45,226 nt of DNA from Erysipelotrichaceae bacterium (GCA_009773735.1 WSYG01000008.1:1-45226), one strand, 5' to 3'; counted from the first letter of the stretch, positions 7,571 to 16,031 are shown. A program made the numbers and translations. The notes: generated by a model from the sequence alone, not told the origin.

Positions 7571-9297
7571 AGGGATTCCTCTTTGCCGATGGGCATTTTC
7601 ATGATGACCTTAGTGTATTCATCCAATTCACTTTCTAAAATCAGATCGGCATCATTGCCAAAAGACAGTTTCAAGCGCTGATAGACATTCTTAAGACCCA
7701 TACTGTTGGTTTTTTGATCGGAGGCAATCATGGTATGGATTTCATTAATGCGTTCTTTGGAGATCCCATAGCCTTCATTAAAGATCTCAATGTACAAAAA
7801 TCCATCTAAGGCATAGCCCTTAATCAAAATGGTTGAGAAGGCTTCATCAGGATGAATCCCATGTAGAATCGCATTTTCAACCAAAGGTTGAAGGGATAGT
7901 TTAATGACTTTGTGATGCATGACTTCGTCATCGATCTCAAAATCAAAGACGAAGGTATTTTGATAGCGGATCTGTTGAATCAAGAGATAATTACGGACAT
8001 GCTCAATCTCATCTTTGAGCTCAACCAAATTCATTTCATTGGAAATGCTCATCCTAAAGAATTTAGACAAGGCGATGATGGCAGCTTCGACATCCTTATT
8101 ACGATTGTTTTCGCTTAAAGAAACAATGGAATCCAATGTGTTGTATAGGAAGTGTGGGTTGATTTGATTCTGTAAGGCAATAAACTGGGTTTTGCGTTTT
8201 TCATTTTGTTCAGTGAAGACCTTCACCATAAGTTCTTTGATGCGATTGCTCATGGTGTTGAACGCTTCGGCCAAATGGACTACTTCTTTTTGACCTTCCA
8301 CATGGATCCTGGAATCAAAATCCCCATGTTCGATCAAGGTGATGTGATTTTTAAGCGTATTCATTGGAATGGTGATGCGACGAGTAAAATAAGATGAGGT
8401 GATGGCTGTGGTGATCAAGGTCAAGATGAAGATCAAAATTAAACGAATCAAGATGTCAGTTTTGGTGTTGGTGATTTCGTTGACGTTGATAAAAGTGGCA
8501 ATTTTCCATCGGGTATCTTTGATTGTATTAACGTTGACATACATGTTTAAGTTATCCCATTTGACCAGTCTTCCCCCCAATACGATGTCACTGATGATGT
8601 TGGCGGAGCTACAATTACTGGTAAGGCACAGGGGGTCTGAAGAGTAGATGATCTTGTCATTTTGAGACATGATGACAATGTGACCCTTATTGCCCAGATT
8701 GGTTTGTTGAGCCAGGATCTTAAAATTGCTGGTATCGATGTCGATCATAAGGACACCGGTAGCAACCTTGTCATTCTCACTGTATTGAACGCTTTTCGAG
8801 ACGGTAAAGACATCTTTCTTGCCTTCAATGAAGAAGTTTTCCGTATGTAGTCCACTAAAATGGTGGATGTCTGAAGCCAAGATGGCTTCTTTGAACCAAG
8901 AGACATCGACGATATCAGGGGCTATTTCAACCTCAACGCTTGAGGCAATAAGCCTTCCATCTTGGGAAATCAAAGCCACATTAAGGATGTTTGATTCAAT
9001 GTTGGTGGTGACCAAAAACAGCTGAGACAACTCATCGACCTTATTGTCGGCGGTCGATTCAACAATATATTTTTGTAGAGTATTGGAGATCCCAATCACA
9101 TTAGAAAGGTAGTTCTCATAATTCATGATGACTTGTTTGTTGATTTCTTTGGAGGTCGTTTCAATCAAAGTATCTGTTCTGCTAAAAATGAGCTGATTGG
9201 AAAGTACGGTCGATAAGGTTAAAAATGCCGCAAAAATGATGATCGTGACCAAGAAGATCGATTGACCCAAAGATAGTTCATTCAGTTTTTTGATCAT
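7567..9297 (-). CDS. YesM-type sensor histidine kinase
   Basis: This is a 576-residue membrane sensor kinase. Membrane segments at about 14-35 and 283-301 flank a roughly 250-residue extracytoplasmic region of dCache type. HAMP follows at about 305-355, then the His_kinase domain with the phospho-acceptor His382 in INPHFLYNT. The N box is PLVENAILHG (Asn475) and the C-terminus is an HATPase. The start is the ATG with AAGGAG seven bases upstream, inside the last 20 bases of the response regulator gene. A longer frame would add 37 residues that read as shadow of that gene. With the regulator and the binding lipoprotein it probably senses galactose or glucose outside the cell. Confidence 0.93.
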   Translation of the reverse strand: MIKKLNELSLGQSIFLVTIIIFAAFLTLSTVLSNQLIFSRTDTLIETTSKEINKQVIMNYENYLSNVIGISNTLQKYIVESTADNKVDELSQLFLVTTNIESNILNVALISQDGRLIASSVEVEIAPDIVDVSWFKEAILASDIHHFSGLHTENFFIEGKKDVFTVSKSVQYSENDKVATGVLMIDIDTSNFKILAQQTNLGNKGHIVIMSQNDKIIYSSDPLCLTSNCSSANIISDIVLGGRLVKWDNLNMYVNVNTIKDTRWKIATFINVNEITNTKTDILIRLILIFILTLITTAITSSYFTRRITIPMNTLKNHITLIEHGDFDSRIHVEGQKEVVHLAEAFNTMSNRIKELMVKVFTEQNEKRKTQFIALQNQINPHFLYNTLDSIVSLSENNRNKDVEAAIIALSKFFRMSISNEMNLVELKDEIEHVRNYLLIQQIRYQNTFVFDFEIDDEVMHHKVIKLSLQPLVENAILHGIHPDEAFSTILIKGYALDGFLYIEIFNEGYGISKERINEIHTMIASDQKTNSMGLKNVYQRLKLSFGNDADLILESELDEYTKVIMKMPIGKEESL

Positions 9298-10867
9298 GGC
9301 GATACTCCTTAGGAGACAGTCCTGTGTATTTCTTAAAACTGTAACTGAAATAATAGATGTCACTATAACCGACCTGGTTGGCAATCTCATAGATCTTCCC
9401 ATTACCAAATTTTAGGAGTTCTTTGGCTTTTTCCATGCGCGTCTTGACCAAATACTTATTGAAGGTCGTATCGAGGATCTTTTTAAACAAGGTTGAAAGA
9501 TACGAGATACTGATGCCTAAATCGTCACAAACATAGTCCATGGTAATGTCCGGATTGGCATAATTGGTATCCAAAAACAACAAAGCTTCTTCTAAAACTT
9601 GATTGGCTGAGGTCTTTGATTTATGCAGGTTGATTTCTCGACAATCAAACACCAGTTTTTTTAAGAAACTGAAAATATCTTGAAGTTGATTGAAATCCGA
9701 AAGTTTATCAAAGAAACTTCCTTTCAACAAGTCATCCAAATCAACATTGAGGCTGTTGGCGAATTCTATAAAGATATGAGCCAGATTAATCACATAAGTT
9801 TGTTTGTTGAGTAGATAATCTTCCCGCATGTCTTTGTTTTTAAGCAGGTTTTGAAACAAGTCATCGACTTCCTTGACGGATCCAAATTTGATCACATAGG
9901 CGATCTCATCGATTTCACTTTTTGATAGTTTCAGGTCGATTTTCTTTTTGGTGGTGATGTCTTTGTAGTAGATGATGGTTCCGATGTTGAGGTAATTGCT
10001 GTAAGACAAGGCTTTCTTTGCTTGTAGGACTTTGCTGGCGATGAGTTTAAAATCATCGAAAGTTTCAGAGACTCCTATTTGAGCCCGTATGTTGGAATAC
10101 TGTTTTTTAGTCAAAACGACTTCATAGAGACGGGTCTGCAGATCTTTGATGTCTAGAATCATCTGATGGATGATGAACACCAAACCAAAACCGCTGTTGA
10201 TGTAGTAAAGATCTTTGTATTCCGAAAACTTTTTCTTTAAGAGATTCAACAAGAAGATCCTAAGGTATTCGATTTCTAAGAAATCAGCTGAGGCATCGAT
10301 TTCGATGATGCCTACGGTAAAATAACCCACGCTCAAGTCAATGTCAAAAATCTTAAAGCGTTGCAGATCTTGTTCATTGATGTTTGAAAAATGAAGCAGA
10401 CTGTTGAATTGATTTTCAATCAAAGCTGGTAAATTGGCTTGATACACTTCATCCAGTCTTTCTTTATTAAACAAGGACTGATATTCTTCATCCATTCTTA
10501 TTTTTAGTTTAGAGAGAAAATGGGTGACTTCTTCTTCGGTAATGGGTTTAGAGAGATAACTAACGACATTGAGCTCGATGGCTTCTTTGGCATAAGCAAA
10601 TTCATCATAGCCTGAAATAAAAGCCACCTTGGTTTTAGGGTGTTCTTTGTTGATGATCCGGGCTAACTGTATCCCATCGACATAGGGCATCCTAATGTCT
10701 GTGATGACAACATCGGGCTTGAGTCTTTCAATCAGATCGATGGCGTCATAGCCATTGGCTGCTTGACCGATGACTTCAAAACCAGTGCTTGGATGTATTT
10801 TTGAGATGATTCTCTTTCTGACTTCATCTTCATCATCCACCAGAAGGATCGTATAGTCTTTCTTCAT
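9278..10867 (-). CDS. YesN-type response regulator with AraC DNA-binding domain
   Basis: This 529-residue regulator begins with a receiver domain: acidic pair near 11-12, phospho-acceptor Asp57 in VVITDIRMPYVDG, and conserved Lys in LSKPIT. A long middle region of about 300 residues follows, and it ends with an AraC/XylS double helix-turn-helix at about 425-525 (IYEIANQVGYSDIYYFSYSF). Such proteins act with YesM-type kinases as activators of sugar-uptake genes. The likely targets here are the mgl operon and the divergent galK, since both promoters lack a good -35 box. GGGGAAG precedes the ATG. A perfect cre match overlaps the predicted transcription start. Confidence 0.93.
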   Translation of the reverse strand: MKKDYTILLVDDEDEVRKRIISKIHPSTGFEVIGQAANGYDAIDLIERLKPDVVITDIRMPYVDGIQLARIINKEHPKTKVAFISGYDEFAYAKEAIELNVVSYLSKPITEEEVTHFLSKLKIRMDEEYQSLFNKERLDEVYQANLPALIENQFNSLLHFSNINEQDLQRFKIFDIDLSVGYFTVGIIEIDASADFLEIEYLRIFLLNLLKKKFSEYKDLYYINSGFGLVFIIHQMILDIKDLQTRLYEVVLTKKQYSNIRAQIGVSETFDDFKLIASKVLQAKKALSYSNYLNIGTIIYYKDITTKKKIDLKLSKSEIDEIAYVIKFGSVKEVDDLFQNLLKNKDMREDYLLNKQTYVINLAHIFIEFANSLNVDLDDLLKGSFFDKLSDFNQLQDIFSFLKKLVFDCREINLHKSKTSANQVLEEALLFLDTNYANPDITMDYVCDDLGISISYLSTLFKKILDTTFNKYLVKTRMEKAKELLKFGNGKIYEIANQVGYSDIYYFSYSFKKYTGLSPKEYRHDQKTE

Positions 10868-10890
10868 TCACTTCCCCTTTAATCATGCCT

Positions 10891-10905
10891 TGCAAGCGAT
10901 TTCAA
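10891..10905 (-). promoter_or_regulatory. cre (CcpA) site at the two-component operon
   Basis: Read leftward, TTGAAATCGCTTGCA matches the cre consensus WTGNAANCGNWNNCW at every fixed position. It covers the predicted start of transcription, just downstream of the -10 box, a position that gives repression by CcpA in Bacillota. Glucose would thus lower the galactose sensor operon. Confidence 0.75.
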
Positions 10906-10910
10906 ATACT

Positions 10911-10916
10911 ATTATA
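10911..10916 (-). promoter_or_regulatory. -10 box of the two-component operon
   Basis: Read leftward, TATAAT predicts a start near 10904 and a leader of about 37 bases. The -35 region is poor. Confidence 0.55.
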
Positions 10917-10950
10917 GTCTATTTGTTCTTTTTTAGGCATCTTGAAAGCA

Positions 10951-10978
10951 AGACAAGAAGATTTTATATCTTTTGTCT
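10951..10978. promoter_or_regulatory. imperfect inverted repeat between the regulator and galK
   Basis: AGACAAGAAGAT and ATCTTTTGTCT face each other across five bases, with one unpaired base. The repeat lies in the divergent control region upstream of galK's -10 box (TATACT) and upstream of the regulator's promoter. It is a candidate operator for the AraC-type response regulator or for a gal repressor. Confidence 0.45.
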
Positions 10979-11045
10979 CACTTTTCCCAAATAATTGAAT
11001 GAATGCATTGGGTATACTGAAGAGTATTAAGAACTAGGAGATCCC

Positions 11046-12320
11046 ATGAACACGACCTCATTTTCGTCTTTGATTCAAAGCATTGCTTTTGAAGAGACCT
11101 TAAACAACTTATACGGCTCAGATCAGTTTGAGTTTCAAAAAACGCGATATGCCGACTTAGCCCAACGTTTTAATGAATCGTTTCCAAACCATGATCATTG
11201 TGATGTGTTTAGTGCTTCCGGACGTATCGAAATCGGCGGTAATCACACCGATCATCAATTGGGTCGTGTCTTAGCCATGGCTGTTGATTTGGATACGGTG
11301 GCTTTTGTCTCTCCCAACCAAGACAACATCATCCGCTTGATTTCTAAGAACTATTCGATTGACCCGATAGACTTGTCGGATCTCAGTATTCATCCTTCAG
11401 AGTATTATACGACGATGGGCATTTTGCGTGGATTGGCCTATTATTTCAAAGCACTCAACGGATCAGTTGGTGGGTTTGATGCTGTAGTCGAAAGTCGGGT
11501 CCTGTCGGGTTCCGGTATGTCTTCTTCAGCTTCCATCGAAGTGCTGATCGCCAAGATCTTGGACAGTTACTATGGAGCAGGCACACTGGATGTAAGCGAC
11601 TATGCGATCATGGCTCAAAAAGCTGAAAACAATTACTTCAATAAACCGTGTGGTTTGATGGATCAGATGGTCATCGCCCATGGTGGTTTTTGTGCCATTG
11701 ACTTTTATGATATGAATAATCCGATAGTAACGAAGGTGGATTCCCATGGTTTGTTTGAACCGATGGATCTGTGCTTGGTTCAATGCGGCGGCTCTCATGC
11801 GGATCTTTCACAAGATTATGCGGAGATTTTTGAAGATTGTCGTGCCTTGTCTCATTATTTCAATCAAGAGGTTCTTTCTAGAGTTAAGAGTGTTGACTTT
11901 TATGCCCAGTTGCCTAGTCTTCATACCACATTTGATACCCGTGTTCTTTTAAGAGCACACCACTTTTTCCAAGAAAACGATCGTGTCTTGGATTTGATGA
12001 GTGCCCTCAACACCAGTGATCGTCCTGCCTTTTTGAATCACATCCTTGCGTCAGGTCGCTCTTCTCATTTATACCTTCAAAACGTTATGAACAGACACGA
12101 ATCCAAACAGGGTTTAGCCTTGGCTTTGATGATGGCCGAACACGACTTGAACCAACAAGGAGCTTTCCGGGTTCATGGGGGTGGTTTTGCGGGAACCATC
12201 TTGATGTTTGTGCCTAAAAAATTAACGGCACTCTTAAAAGTCAACTTCAATGCGGTCTTTGGGGAGGATAGTTTCATTCAAGTCCGTCTAAGAGAAGCAG
12301 GGGTCATCCAAGTCTTTTGA
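11046..12320 (+). CDS. galK: galactokinase
   Basis: GalK phosphorylates galactose at C1 with ATP, the first step of the Leloir pathway. The 424-residue GHMP kinase has the galactokinase signature GRIEIGGNHTDHQ at about residues 58-70, the ATP-binding GHMP motif SGSGMSSSASIE, and the C-terminal RVHGGGFAGT motif. The form IGGNHTDH in place of IGEHTDY is typical of the longer galactokinases of Bacillota. The start has TAGGAG close upstream. It is transcribed away from the sensor and transport genes from a promoter with TATACT but no clear -35, so activation by the neighbouring regulator is plausible. No galT lies in the window. Confidence 0.95.
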   Translation: MNTTSFSSLIQSIAFEETLNNLYGSDQFEFQKTRYADLAQRFNESFPNHDHCDVFSASGRIEIGGNHTDHQLGRVLAMAVDLDTVAFVSPNQDNIIRLISKNYSIDPIDLSDLSIHPSEYYTTMGILRGLAYYFKALNGSVGGFDAVVESRVLSGSGMSSSASIEVLIAKILDSYYGAGTLDVSDYAIMAQKAENNYFNKPCGLMDQMVIAHGGFCAIDFYDMNNPIVTKVDSHGLFEPMDLCLVQCGGSHADLSQDYAEIFEDCRALSHYFNQEVLSRVKSVDFYAQLPSLHTTFDTRVLLRAHHFFQENDRVLDLMSALNTSDRPAFLNHILASGRSSHLYLQNVMNRHESKQGLALALMMAEHDLNQQGAFRVHGGGFAGTILMFVPKKLTALLKVNFNAVFGEDSFIQVRLREAGVIQVF

Positions 12321-12342
12321 GATCAACACTACTAAAAGTGCG

Positions 12343-12351
12343 TGCTATAAT
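12343..12351 (+). promoter_or_regulatory. extended -10 promoter of a 27-codon ORF
   Basis: TGCTATAAT is a perfect extended -10, with a partial -35 (TCAACA) at 17 bases. It starts right after galK and directs a transcript over the short ORF at 12380. Confidence 0.55.
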
Positions 12352-12379
12352 TAAAACAACACAGTTTGGGGGATTGATC

Positions 12380-12463
12380 ATGACAGAAATTGACCAATCC
12401 GAACTAAAGTGTATTGAGAAAAGCAAAGTCGTTTTGCAAAATGTCATAATGGTAGAGCAGTAA
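12380..12463 (+). CDS. 27-residue ORF with strong expression signals, unknown
   Basis: The product is short and acidic (it starts MTEIDQSELKCIEK) and belongs to no family I know. Its signals are good for so small a frame: an extended -10 promoter upstream, GGGGGA seven bases before the ATG, and a clean TAA stop. It could be a true small protein or the surviving 5' end of a gene whose remainder has been lost, since about 65 non-coding bases follow before the shared terminator. Confidence 0.35.
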   Translation: MTEIDQSELKCIEKSKVVLQNVIMVEQ

Positions 12464-12530
12464 CATATATTGAACACTCTGAATATAGATTGACTCTACA
12501 AAATAAGGAATATTCCAAGTTCGCAAACGT

Positions 12531-12556
12531 AAAAGTCAGCATTTTTGCTGACTTTT
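12531..12556. terminator. bidirectional terminator between galK side and the Fe-S gene
   Basis: A perfect 10-bp stem, AAAAGTCAGC/GCTGACTTTT, has a six-base T-rich loop. It has T-runs on the right and A-runs on the left, so it can end transcripts from both sides. Confidence 0.85.
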
Positions 12557-12557
12557 C

Positions 12558-13817
12558 TTATAGTTTTTCGATCATTCGTGCCAGATATTTCGAGCGGATC
12601 TGTTGGTTGGCCAACAATTGTTTGGCAGGTGGCATACTAAGGATGGCATTGACGACACCGGCCATTAGTCGATGAGAGGCCAGGGAACTATTATCAAACA
12701 TCAAATCACCCAACATACCTTTATCAATCGCCATCAAAACGACGCGATGCGCACCGTTGACCGGAGTGATCATCCTTGACTTCTTTTCAACCAATGACAG
12801 AGCTTCAAAGGCACAATTGCGCACACAAACTCCACAACCCAGACACATGTCTTCATCCAAGGTCAGTACCCGATCCACAAAACTCAGTGCATCCATCGGA
12901 CATATGTCGACACATGCCTGACAAGAGGTGCATTGGTCAACATGGACGTTGGGCAGAAAGTTGGTGGTGGCGATGGTCGCACTGGTACCAAATTTCTTGG
13001 CCGCAAGCAACGCTTCACAACAACATCCGCAGCAATTGCATATAAACGAAACATGGTTCATCGAATTCTCACCGATTTGAACGAGGTTGTGTGAGTAAGC
13101 CATGTCCAACAGATCCAGACATTCCTTCTTTTCTACTCTTCGCGCATATCCGGCTCGTATCAAGGAATCAGCCACATTACCGAAGGTCATGCATATTTCT
13201 TTTGGAGCATCACAGTCTTTTCCGACGTGTTCCATTTTATGACGGCAGTAACAAACGCCGATCCCAATGTGTTCAGATGAATTGATGACGTGCGTTGCCC
13301 GCTGATAATCCATGATTTCCAAAATATTGTCATCTGACTTACTGACTTCTATCGCTTCTTCATTGACGAAAGCCCTGACAATTTTGGTGTCGGAACCAAA
13401 AAACAAATCACGCACGAAATCTTCTTCGACGTTCATATACTGATAGAGCAATTGTCCAAGGCTGTGCTGATCGATATCCTCACGCACCCGCATCATCGAA
13501 AACTCGATCCAGCCTGCCATGGGTGGCGGTAAAATATAATAGCGCACACCATTCTTTTCCCAATCCAGCAAAATCGCTCGGGAAGCCAGTCCATCCAGTA
13601 ATGTTTCACATTCTTCCACTGGCTTCTTCGCCCGTTTTGAGGCGATATCAGCGGTAAATGCCTGTACGGGCAATAGTGAGACAAACTGTGCTTCTTCTTC
13701 ACTAAAAAGCACACTTAGTAGCTTAAATAGTGTCTCACTGGGTGGTGCACCCTGTGGGAAGCGGTTGAGCCGTGCAACGAGGTTTTCGTAATGATTACGT
13801 GATGTGATATGTCCCAT
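12558..13817 (-). CDS. 4Fe-4S dicluster protein with extra cysteine motifs, unknown role
   Basis: This is a 419-residue cytosolic protein. Roughly the first 100 residues look like a winged-helix region. The middle has CYCRHKMEHVGKDC followed by an ICMTFG strand, then CNCCGCCC. Two ferredoxin-type [4Fe-4S] motifs follow, CTSCQACVDICP and CLGCGVCVRNC, at about 300-345. The C-terminal 70 residues are helical. The ferredoxin motifs imply electron transfer, and the extra cysteine groups could hold another cluster or metal. I know similar proteins only as 4Fe-4S-binding proteins without a set role. GAGGAACTT precedes the ATG. Its codons look more GC-rich than those of the flanking genes, so acquisition by transfer is possible. 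Confidence 0.8.
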   Translation of the reverse strand: MGHITSRNHYENLVARLNRFPQGAPPSETLFKLLSVLFSEEEAQFVSLLPVQAFTADIASKRAKKPVEECETLLDGLASRAILLDWEKNGVRYYILPPPMAGWIEFSMMRVREDIDQHSLGQLLYQYMNVEEDFVRDLFFGSDTKIVRAFVNEEAIEVSKSDDNILEIMDYQRATHVINSSEHIGIGVCYCRHKMEHVGKDCDAPKEICMTFGNVADSLIRAGYARRVEKKECLDLLDMAYSHNLVQIGENSMNHVSFICNCCGCCCEALLAAKKFGTSATIATTNFLPNVHVDQCTSCQACVDICPMDALSFVDRVLTLDEDMCLGCGVCVRNCAFEALSLVEKKSRMITPVNGAHRVVLMAIDKGMLGDLMFDNSSLASHRLMAGVVNAILSMPPAKQLLANQQIRSKYLARMIEKL

Positions 13818-13860
13818 AAGTTCCTCACAAAATATAGTTATCTTCTACAAATATTAGCAC

Positions 13861-13897
13861 AAAAAAGTAGATCATTTTAACTATGATCTACTTTTTT
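13861..13897 (-). terminator. terminator after the zinc-ribbon membrane protein gene
   Basis: A perfect 15-bp stem, AAAAAAGTAGATCAT/ATGATCTACTTTTTT, has a seven-base loop and lies 15 bases after the stop codon. A T-run ends the stem on the leftward strand. It can also work rightward. Confidence 0.85.
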
Positions 13898-13912
13898 GTT
13901 ATCAATGATCGT

Positions 13913-14476
13913 TTAGTGAGGAAGTTTTGATCCGCATTTGAAACAGAAATTAGAAGTGGTATCGTTCTTAGCGCCGCACTTTGGACAAAAGAGGGTATTG
14001 CTTTCAACTTTAGGAGCATGTGGATCAAGCGTAGGCAATGTTTCTTTCGTCACGATTGGCTTTAAATTGATCTTAACAGCAGCCTTACCTTTTGACTGAG
14101 CGCTTTTAAGATACAATACATAAACGCCCAATAGAATGCCAAGGATATAAGAATAGAATCCAAAGGAAAGATTAGCACCATAATCTGTAGCACGCATCAA
14201 ATCTAAAAGATTGATCCCAACCAAGAATCCGCCGACGGACACCCCTCCAGTCAATACATAGAGTGCTATCGGATCATTAACGAATATACTGACGCCGACA
14301 CCGACGCCTGCTAAAACAAACAGGAAACCGTAATTCTTGGTATCCAACCAAGTGGCGGAAGTACCATTCATTGTAATACCCGGAATAAAGCATCCAACAA
14401 TCATCAGTAATGCCGCAATTAGGATAAGTCTTTTAATAGGGTTATTCCAAATCTTTTCAAAAAAATTGTTTTCCAT
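13913..14476 (-). CDS. membrane protein with C-terminal zinc ribbon
   Basis: This 187-residue protein has four predicted membrane segments, near residues 16-32, 48-65, 70-90 and 105-122. A linker and a C-terminal zinc ribbon CPKCGAKNDTTSNFCFKCG follow, which probably lies in the cytosol. I do not recognise a functional family; many Bacillota carry such DUF-level zinc-ribbon membrane proteins. The start has AGGAG-like AAGGAGAAT upstream. It follows another zinc-ribbon gene by about 60 bases on the same strand, and the two may share a transcript and a role. The strong terminator just after it closes the unit. Confidence 0.75.
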   Translation of the reverse strand: MENNFFEKIWNNPIKRLILIAALLMIVGCFIPGITMNGTSATWLDTKNYGFLFVLAGVGVGVSIFVNDPIALYVLTGGVSVGGFLVGINLLDLMRATDYGANLSFGFYSYILGILLGVYVLYLKSAQSKGKAAVKINLKPIVTKETLPTLDPHAPKVESNTLFCPKCGAKNDTTSNFCFKCGSKLPH

Positions 14477-14539
14477 TTAGATTCTCCTTTTTAAGTATTT
14501 GTAATCAATGATATGGATACAAATTACTGAACCATTTAG

Positions 14540-14974
14540 CTATTTTTTAATGGTTTCAGGGGTAACCAAGTAGAGGTCCAATCTTCCAGTCACCCTATTC
14601 CATTCGGGTTGAATCATGGTTATTTCACCCATTTTTATATCGTATGAGATTTTTTTATGTAAAAAAGCAAATGGTCGAGTCAAGTAGAGTACACAATCTT
14701 TAGTAATATCGTAGACAAACGGAATCGGACTAGATTTTTGAATACTTCCGATTTCTCCTACTTTGTCGTCATCGATGTAAACTTTTAACATAGTTTCCAC
14801 TGCCCAAACCCCAGGGTAACCGTACAAGATAAGTTTACTTTCGGTTTCTACGGAATCCTTTTCTGTCAAAGGAAAAGTAACGGACTTAGCTTGAACACTA
14901 CTGCCACAGTTTGGACAAAAAGATGCATTCTCAGGAAATTCTTTACCGCATACTGAACATTGAATCAATACCAT
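14540..14974 (-). CDS. small protein with N-terminal zinc ribbon
   Basis: This 144-residue protein opens with the zinc ribbon CSVCGKEFPENASFCPNCG at residues 7-25. A beta-rich domain of about 100 residues follows, with no membrane segment or signal. The second domain (LYGYPGVWAVETMLKVYID) resembles small domains that follow zinc ribbons in uncharacterised Bacillota proteins, but I cannot name it. AGGAAAG lies seven bases before the ATG. The neighbouring zinc-ribbon membrane protein is downstream on the same strand, which suggests joint function. Confidence 0.7.
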   Translation of the reverse strand: MVLIQCSVCGKEFPENASFCPNCGSSVQAKSVTFPLTEKDSVETESKLILYGYPGVWAVETMLKVYIDDDKVGEIGSIQKSSPIPFVYDITKDCVLYLTRPFAFLHKKISYDIKMGEITMIQPEWNRVTGRLDLYLVTPETIKK

Positions 14975-15019
14975 CGATCTTTCCTACTGTTAATTCGATT
15001 TAACTACTTTTTATCAGAA

Positions 15020-15112
15020 TTTACAATGATTTTAGATACTATTATAACGATATCTGTAAATAACAACAAAGGAGAAACCCAAATGGTTGCTCTTCTTGTG
15101 GATAAAGTCTGA
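15020..15112 (+). other. promoter, ribosome binding site and 9-codon ORF
   Basis: TTTACA, 17 bases and TATAAC make a good promoter. About 20 bases after its predicted start point comes AAAGGAG and an ATG at 15083, which opens only nine codons (MVALLVDKV) before TGA. No gene follows on this strand, and the remaining bases to 15230 show nothing coding. This looks like either the 5' end of a decayed gene or a leader peptide left without its operon. Confidence 0.4.
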
Positions 15113-15232
15113 AGTAATTTATTTGGTGTTTTTTATATCACGTCTTAACTTTCATTGAAGATTTATGTTTTTCTTATAACACTTAAAAGGAATCAAGCGA
15201 AACACTCGCATATGTTTCTTAAATCAAAATAA

Positions 15233-15257
15233 AAATGCTTCTTGTTGAGAAGCATTT
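15233..15257 (-). terminator. terminator after the DUF4230 gene
   Basis: A 10-bp perfect stem, AAATGCTTCT/AGAAGCATTT, has a five-base loop. On the leftward strand it is followed by TTATTTTG, and it lies 17 bases after the stop. Confidence 0.8.
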
Positions 15258-15273
15258 CGAATACATGTTTTGT

Positions 15274-15882
15274 TTATTCTTTAAAGTTGATGATGACTTC
15301 ATCATACCCAATCAATCCAAGGAAGTTTCCAAGTACAAGCTTCGCATTCTCTTCAGCTTTTTCTAGTATTCCGTTATCCAAAGCTTGTTGGTTTAAGCGA
15401 AGCAAGAACTCATTTAATGTATTTAGTGTATCTTCACTGGTCACTGGATTGAAGAATCCGTCTTTTTCCGAATAAGCCCTATATTCTATAATCTCTTTCG
15501 AAGTGATTTTTGCTTTATCCAACGTTAGGGTTATTTTCTTGCCCACGATCTGAATGTCAACTTCAGTTAAGGAAGCAAGATCGATTCCGGATTGTACTTT
15601 AGCCTTCACCATAAAGATGAATGATTTCTGAGTAAACGGGATTTCAAAGTCATTGATGGTTAAGGCTTCACGATAGTCCAATATTTCGTTGAAGTACATT
15701 TCAACCGTATCCATCTGTGAAATTTGTTTGATTCTCTCAAGTACAGCAGAAGCATTGATTTCGGACTTGCGGACGACTTGGAAATTTCTCGCGAATGTAA
15801 AAGCGAATATTCCAACGAATACCACGAATGCGGTGAGAATCAAAAACCAAAATGTACGAAACAATTGTATTATTTTCTTCAT
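15274..15882 (-). CDS. membrane-anchored DUF4230 protein
   Basis: This 202-residue protein has one N-terminal membrane segment at about residues 11-30 (FWFLILTAFVVFVGIFAFTF) and a large domain that would face outward. The body has the alternating strand and helix pattern and the KVQSGIDLASL region that I associate with DUF4230, a widespread family of unknown function in Bacillota. It ends in two amphipathic helices. AGGACACC precedes the ATG. It stands alone with its own terminator. Assignment to DUF4230 is by memory of the family pattern, not by search. Confidence 0.7.
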   Translation of the reverse strand: MKKIIQLFRTFWFLILTAFVVFVGIFAFTFARNFQVVRKSEINASAVLERIKQISQMDTVEMYFNEILDYREALTINDFEIPFTQKSFIFMVKAKVQSGIDLASLTEVDIQIVGKKITLTLDKAKITSKEIIEYRAYSEKDGFFNPVTSEDTLNTLNEFLLRLNQQALDNGILEKAEENAKLVLGNFLGLIGYDEVIINFKE

Positions 15883-16031
15883 GAGGGTGTCCTGCCTTAT
15901 GTTTATTATATCATAGGCCGCCTAATTCACTTTTTTGATACGATAAGCAGCGTGTTTAAAAGTAGGATTTGTTGATAAATTGTAATTCCAATGATGGAGT
16001 TAAAGATATGAATTTTAGTTTGATTTTGATT

